Positions 59,103 to 64,000 of a DNA stretch of 64,000 bases are shown piece after piece; position 1 is the stretch's first letter; every line of letters begins with the position of its first letter. Source of the stretch: Sipunculus nudus. Its lineage: Eukaryota > Annelida > Sipuncula > Golfingiida > Sipunculidae. Under the pieces are notes generated by a model. That model was given only the letters and a program-made list of their open reading frames with translations. It made no database searches and was not told where the DNA came from. The stretch is from the NCBI GenBank assembly GCA_026874595.1, contig CM049314.1, positions 51,691,812 to 51,755,811 on the forward strand, written 5' to 3'. The position numbers and the translations under genes are program-made.

Positions 59103-60910
59103 AGCAAACCCTCTCTAAACAACCACATCCACTCAAAATACTCATATCCACCTAAACACTCCACACTCCACGATTCCCTAACCAACAATGCTTTAACTAA
59201 TAAATGATATTACTTCACTGTCATCTCCCTAACCCTCATTAATAATAATAATTAATAAAATCCTACTGAATTAAATCAACAGTGTTTTTTTTAATACTAT
59301 AACACCTCACTCTGCTTTCTACTATATTTACATTACACTTAAATACAACTTTGTTGTCAAGAAAAAAAAATTTAAAACTAAACGTCAAGCCATTAAACAT
59401 TTTTTAATACAAGTTTGTAGTCATCAAACAAAAACTTCAGAACTAAAAATTAAGCCATCTGACTTTTCTTTAATACAAATTTGTTGTCATGAAACAAAAA
59501 CTTTGAACAAAAATCAAGCCATATGACTTTTTTAATACAACATTCTTGTCATCAAACAAAACTTCACAACTAAAAATCAAGCCATGTTATTTTTTTTTAA
59601 TTCCTAAATGCCTATTTATAATCCACTTAAGAATTACTGAACAAAAATGTATACCAATAAAAATTAAGCTATCACTATACAAAAATGACATTTAATAACA
59701 CTAAATTATATTTATACTAAACACATCTGTTATTACTAATGCTTCATCAACTGATAAAAACATCTATCCACAATAATATGTATATTTTATAAAAAAAATA
59801 TTTAAATATATGAAGTTATTATTTAATTGTAAACTGTCATTTTTAAATGCAGATCCCAACATAAAACACAATCTGTTCAATCACTCCCAATACTAAAAAA
59901 TCATACCCAAATCAATCACTTTGTTAACCCAATAAGCAAAAAATCTTGTACAATATAACATATCATTATGCAAAATATGATAGCTCTCAATAACACCCAT
60001 TAAATAATATTGAATCATACTTGTTATTTAATAATTCCTTCATTGTGAAAGATCTTATAATGTATATATATCAACCATACAAGTTCTACGTATGCATACT
60101 TATAAAAACATTGTCTATTTTAATGTACGTAAACATATAATTTATAAATATCCTATGAAATCTTATTAAATCACTCATGCAGCTTATGAAAGCATTAATG
60201 TACCTAATTTCCATCCAAAAAACTCATCAAAACCCACACTATCAATAGATCAATCAAAAATCTCTATTGCAAAACACAACCATTTGTTTACACTGCATCA
60301 ACCATCAAACTTAATCTGTAACTAACCTGCAAACACCTGCTTATAACATACATCTACTCAAACAATAAGTACCACTGCATAAAAAAAATTATATTACTAT
60401 ATTTCATATGCTGATCAATATAATATTTATTAACTTAGAAATTTATCAGTAAAAAGATAATCATATAACACTCTAACTCACACCTCATCAAACTGTCTCA
60501 AAATTATAAACTCTCCATCATATATACACCCCTCAACAAAGAAACTGATCAGACAAATTTATCATCCACTCATCAGCATTTGCCAATCAACATTTCCTAT
60601 ACATAGCCATGTAGCAGCCTTAACATCCACCCCTCTAATTACCCAACCCACTTCACACTCCTCAACCAGCAACTCCATCACCCCCCTCATTGTTAAAGAT
60701 AATTATCAACATCCTGTTACACACTTACACTAACCATTATCATATCTCTCCATCTCTCTGAAATCCTGTCTATCCATCTCTTTCTCTTTCTTTCTGCTTT
60801 ACTCTATATTATTCTCAAACAAGTTACTCCAAACGTACATATACATCTCAATACATCATTAAATATATACTTCTATTTATACATAACCTTTTACATAACA
60901 ATTGCCTTCA
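59103..60910. other. G-depleted AT-rich spacer of B3
   Basis: About 1.8 kb in which the + strand is almost free of G but rich in A, C and T (for example caaccacatccactcaaaat). Four to five loose repeats of 'tttaatacaa.tttgttgtcatcaaacaaaaact' lie at 59340-59590. No gene is seen. Confidence 0.65.
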
Positions 60911-61054
60911 CTTTAAATATTCCTATATTTTGTACAAATGTTTCTCACATTCATTGCTAAAATACAAATACATCACATTATATCAACAAAATACCACAAA
61001 ACCTCATTTGTCTGGCGATACTATGGCACCAGCGGTGCCAAGAAATGTCTAGTT

Positions 61055-61262
61055 CTTATTGTATGGATACTTTCATCATTTAATAGACAGTGCCACCAAC
61101 AGGCCATGGACCTATCCTTAAAAAAAGAAAAAAAATTAGAGTCGGTGAGACAAATTAAAGAATTTAAAGAAAAACTAGTAAAATTGACCATCAAACTGAT
61201 TGGGTGAACTCGCATTTTGTGGTAGAGAAACCAAATTCTCATAAAATAATGTATATGTTTGG
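61055..61262 (+). other. Junction between B3 and retroelement pol
   Basis: Host sequence after the CTAGTT end. The segment ttagagtcggtgagacaaatt (from 61136) resembles the gag end at 54329 (aaagagtcggcgagg), hinting that the retroelement resumes here. The match is short. Confidence 0.4.
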
Positions 61263-62640
61263 ACCCCAGAAACCTCATTAAAAGCTATAAAAAGGGAACA
61301 CCATCACCTCCCAGCTGTTGAGGATATAACCAGTAGACTTGCTGGAGCAAAAGTCTTCTCTAAATTAGATGCCAATCATGGCTTCTGGCAAGTGCCACTA
61401 GGCAGTCCCAGTCAACTTCTCACAACATTCAAATCCATATATAAATGCTATTATTTCACCAGACTTCTGTTTGGAAACAACTCCTTGCAAGAAGTATTTC
61501 AAAAGAGAACAGGAGAGAAATGTTGTGATCTCTATGGTGTTGTGACGGACATGGATGATATTTTAGTTTGGGTCTTTACAGGCTTAACGACCAAGGAATC
61601 ACATTAAACAAGGAGAAGTGTATTTAGGGTACCAGGGGTCACATACCTAGGTCACAAAACAGGCAAAGATAGATAAGGCCAGGTGAGAGAAAGGTCAAGG
61701 CCATACACAACATGCCACCGACAGAGGACAAGAACTGTTAATTACCTGGCCAAATTTATTCCCAACATGTCTAGCATACTAGAACCCATCAGAAAACTTA
61801 TGAGGAAAGACATTCTGTTTGAATGGGGTGATCAACAAGATCAGGCATTTCAAGAAATAAAGACAATCCTGACACAGGAACAAGTACTTGCATACTGTGT
61901 CTAGGAAACTAAAACTGTATGTTTTGATGCTTCAGAATCCCGGTTGGGAGCATGGTTAATGCAAGAACAGCATCCTGTGGCTTATGCATCAAGGGTATAA
62001 CTGACCCAGAAAATAAACTATACCCAGATCAAAAAAGAACTTCTTGCAGTTGTTTTTGCACTAGAATGCTTCAAGGAGTACACATATATATGGCCAGAGA
62101 ATTGTTGTGGAAACCTTTAGAAGCTATCATGCATGCAAAAACCAGTGTACAGCACTGCTGCATTTACAATGTATGTTGCTCCATCTTCAGAAGTATGATT
62201 TAAACTGAAATACAAACCTGGCAAAGAGCTAGTGATAGCAGACACACTGTCAAGAGCCTACCTAAGTGACATAGCTGATAGAAATCAAAGTGAGGACATA
62301 AATTACTTTGTACATTCAGTCATACAGAACTTACCTTTCAGTGATGAAACACTATCACAACTGAAAGAAGAGACAGCAAAAGACACCACATTAACAGCTG
62401 TAAAACAAGCAATTGAAAATGGCTGGAATGACCAGAAAGAGCTGCCAGCTGATTCACAGAAATATTGCCCCATACATAGTGAATGGTCAATGACTGAACG
62501 GAAGATAATAGTCATACCTAGCTCCATGCAGAAAATCCTAGCCATGCTTCATGCAGGACACACATGTGGACCTGACCGAGGGGTATGGGGTAATAAGCAG
62601 GCCGCATTTTGCAGTAGACAAGTGAATTAATAGCAAACTT
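61263..62640 (+). pseudogene. Ty3/gypsy-like pol remnant (RT, RNase H, integrase start)
   Basis: In order and on one strand, but in several frames with stops: reverse transcriptase pieces (FSKLDA..GFWQV at about 61358-61395, then a DMDDILV catalytic-box region at about 61550), a connection piece (61740-61900), RNase H (FDASESRLGAWL at about 61922; ELLAVVFALECF at about 62037), the gypsy-typical ADTLSRAY at about 62240, and a 130-codon open piece into the integrase zinc-finger region (to 62630). The order is that of Ty3/gypsy pol. The catalytic box is altered (DMDD instead of the usual Y/F-x-DD). No 3' LTR is recognised. With the gag pieces at 52880-54343 it may be one element split by the SINE and B3. 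It is dead. Confidence 0.75.
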
Positions 62641-64000
62641 CAAGTGTGGGTGACCCACAATGTATAGCCAGTTCCGTAGACACCATACAAATATATTCAG
62701 AGATACAAGGTAAATGAATTAAAAGGGTGGTCGGCTATGTCTGCTATGTGGTAGTGTGCATGGTCATGCGAACTACAAAACAAGATTAGGATACAGGAAT
62801 TACAATCATGAATCATTAATTAAATGAATAAAGAAGACATTCTAGGTATCATCTGTGAGCCACCACTCTTTAGACACATTGTAAAACATAAAACTACTGT
62901 ACTAGGGTTATCATGAAATATATAAAGTAATCTGAAATATGACCTTGACCCCTTAGAGTTTTTGTAGCATATTATATTACCATAATCCATAATTAAAATT
63001 AATGACAAGTGATGTGTTGACATAACATTGTTATTGAATCTCAGTATTCTAACCTTACTGGGTTTCTTGACATCAGAATAGTAAATACAGCTTAAAATAA
63101 TGAAAGAAATACAATTTTAAAACTTCATTACTAGTTGAGGCATAAACAGCTTACATGAATATAAGTAAGATAATTCTTATAATAATAAAGTTGCTTGTAA
63201 AAAGAAACAGATAAAGCCAACATATGGTAAACTTTGTTTCATTCGTCTATACTCTTGATAAGTAACTATTTATTATCTGACAATGGTCATAATATCACCT
63301 CCAGCCTTCGTTAATATATTCAAACCTGACTGACTGACAACTGGAGACAATTGTTTTATCCAAGCAGTTTATAATTCAGATGAACATGGAATATCAATTA
63401 AATCCGACAGTTACATGTGCTTTACACTACACAGTTTCATATAGCTTGAACAGGTACCTATTCATGTCAGTTCCATGGACCAGAGTTACCAGAAAATATA
63501 ATAAATGGTCAAACCTGAACACCAAATAACACCTATGTTTATAAATGTTACAACATGTTACAACAATCGGAATGTGAGCCCAAATATCACAAAAACTGAC
63601 ATGAAAATACTGTTATACATTGCAGAAAACCATACTGAAAAGGCTTCAACGTTACAGTTATTAGCTGTGATTAAAATATAACATTACATGTATAGAAATG
63701 ATCATAATTTACAGAGCATTCCTGGATAACTGTAAAAGAAAAACAACATGTGCTGCATCGACTCAGAAATGGCTGGTCAATTTCCCGAGAGGGGTCAATT
63801 CAATTAATCCCAAGTGACCTTTGACCTTAGCCAGAACTTCAAAGAACGCAAGGATACGTTGTTTATATCCTAACTGTAACATGAACTAACACAGTAATAA
63901 CTGTTTATATTCAGCACTTAGTAGGAACTATTCTTTGATGTTTTATCACACAAGTGGTTAAAGCTCAAATGAAATGATTTGGCCAAAAATCACAAAAAAT
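62641..64000. other. No recognisable feature
   Basis: AT-rich sequence with no conserved frame, no A-F terminus and no obvious tandem repeat. I looked for the next photolyase exon (a V-D-A-H-N type start) and did not find it. Confidence 0.5.

Larger units (their letters stand above)
54556..61054 (+). mobile_element. Family B element (B3), 6.5 kb, carrying Helentron-type coding pieces
   Basis: It starts TGTATCGCCAGAC-ATA-GTCTGGAGATACTATGG and ends TGTCTGGCGATACTATGG, GGCACC-AGC-GGTGCC, AAGAAATGTCTAGTT, the same ends as B1. Left part 54556-55603 and right part 60911-61054 match B1. Between them lie an AT-rich stretch with B-type repeats (to 56208), an endonuclease-type frame (57170-57924), a helicase-type frame (58110-59102), and a G-poor spacer (59103-60910). 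Both frames run on the minus strand, opposite to the end polarity I infer, so the coding block may be a captured or inserted fragment rather than this family's own. Confidence 0.7.

Noticed and set aside
62232-62630. Independent small gene of 132 codons
   Set aside because: It starts with the ADTLSRAY motif and continues into integrase-type sequence, so it is one open piece of the broken Ty3/gypsy-like pol.

Overview
This 64 kb window looks like an AT-rich, repeat-saturated animal genome, most likely a bivalve mollusc. That assignment is inference. It rests on split exons of an animal-type class II photolyase and on a very high load of short mobile elements with central tandem repeats and (GTCY)n microsatellites, the organisation known for pearl/DINE-1-like (Helentron-type) elements. 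There is no bacterial gene content. One host gene is clear: the 5' part of a class II CPD photolyase on the + strand, with four coding exons (10098-10160, 34512-34698, 48546-48691, 52541-52723). The splice phases fit, giving 193 codons of one reading frame. The FAD-binding C-terminal half must lie to the right of the window. Its introns are about 24.4, 13.8 and 3.8 kb and are filled with transposable elements and satellites.

Most of the rest is made of nested elements that I group by their ends. Family A starts T5-AGCTCAGCTGACT and ends TGACCCATGGGTCA-CTTGTT. Family B starts TATCGCCAGAC and ends GGCACCAGCGGTGCC...CTAGTT. Family C starts TATCCGCCAAAAC and ends TAGTCG-CTTGT-CGACTA...CTAGTT. Family D starts TATGCCCCCGCCAC and ends GTGTCG-TTC-CGACAC-AT-CTAGTT. 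Family E (5' end only) starts AGCCCTCAGC. Family F starts AGCGAACC and ends AGGCC-TGTA-GGCCTTGTT. The families do not share sequence at their ends, but they share one architecture: a 5' hairpin (weak in F), usually a GTCY-type microsatellite, central tandem repeats, a short copy complementary to the 5' left arm, a 3' hairpin, and a CTTGTT or CTAGTT terminus. This is the architecture of Helentron/Helitron2-type non-autonomous elements.

Layout. 1-9808: an outer A element carrying A, C, A and B insertions. 10098: photolyase exon 1. 10293-30173: intron 1 with nested F elements carrying C, A, D, E, a TTA-flanked MITE and a hAT-like element. 30447-34152: a hAT-like element with 8-bp flanking repeats, containing a 225-bp satellite and a C element. 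34512: exon 2, immediately followed by a 4-kb array of a 27-bp repeat. 38776-43637: a B element containing an A element containing a C element. About 43640-48545: a 43-bp minisatellite, split by another A+C composite, that runs into the exon 3 splice acceptor and is built from it. 49257-52120: A and C remnants. 52541: exon 4. 52880-54343 and 61263-62640: a broken Ty3/gypsy-like retroelement (gag fragments, then pol fragments), apparently separated by a SINE and by a 6.5-kb B-ended element (54556-61054). That B-ended element carries, on the minus strand, a PIF1-type helicase fragment and an endonuclease/exonuclease/phosphatase domain of Helentron type. 62640-64000: no recognisable feature.

The strongest observations are: (i) the terminal code shared by sequence-unrelated families, in which the 5' left arm pairs perfectly with the 3' end but imperfectly with its own hairpin partner; (ii) a minisatellite amplified from a photolyase splice acceptor; and (iii) the palindrome GGTGGCGCCACC, repeated about 30 times across several families.
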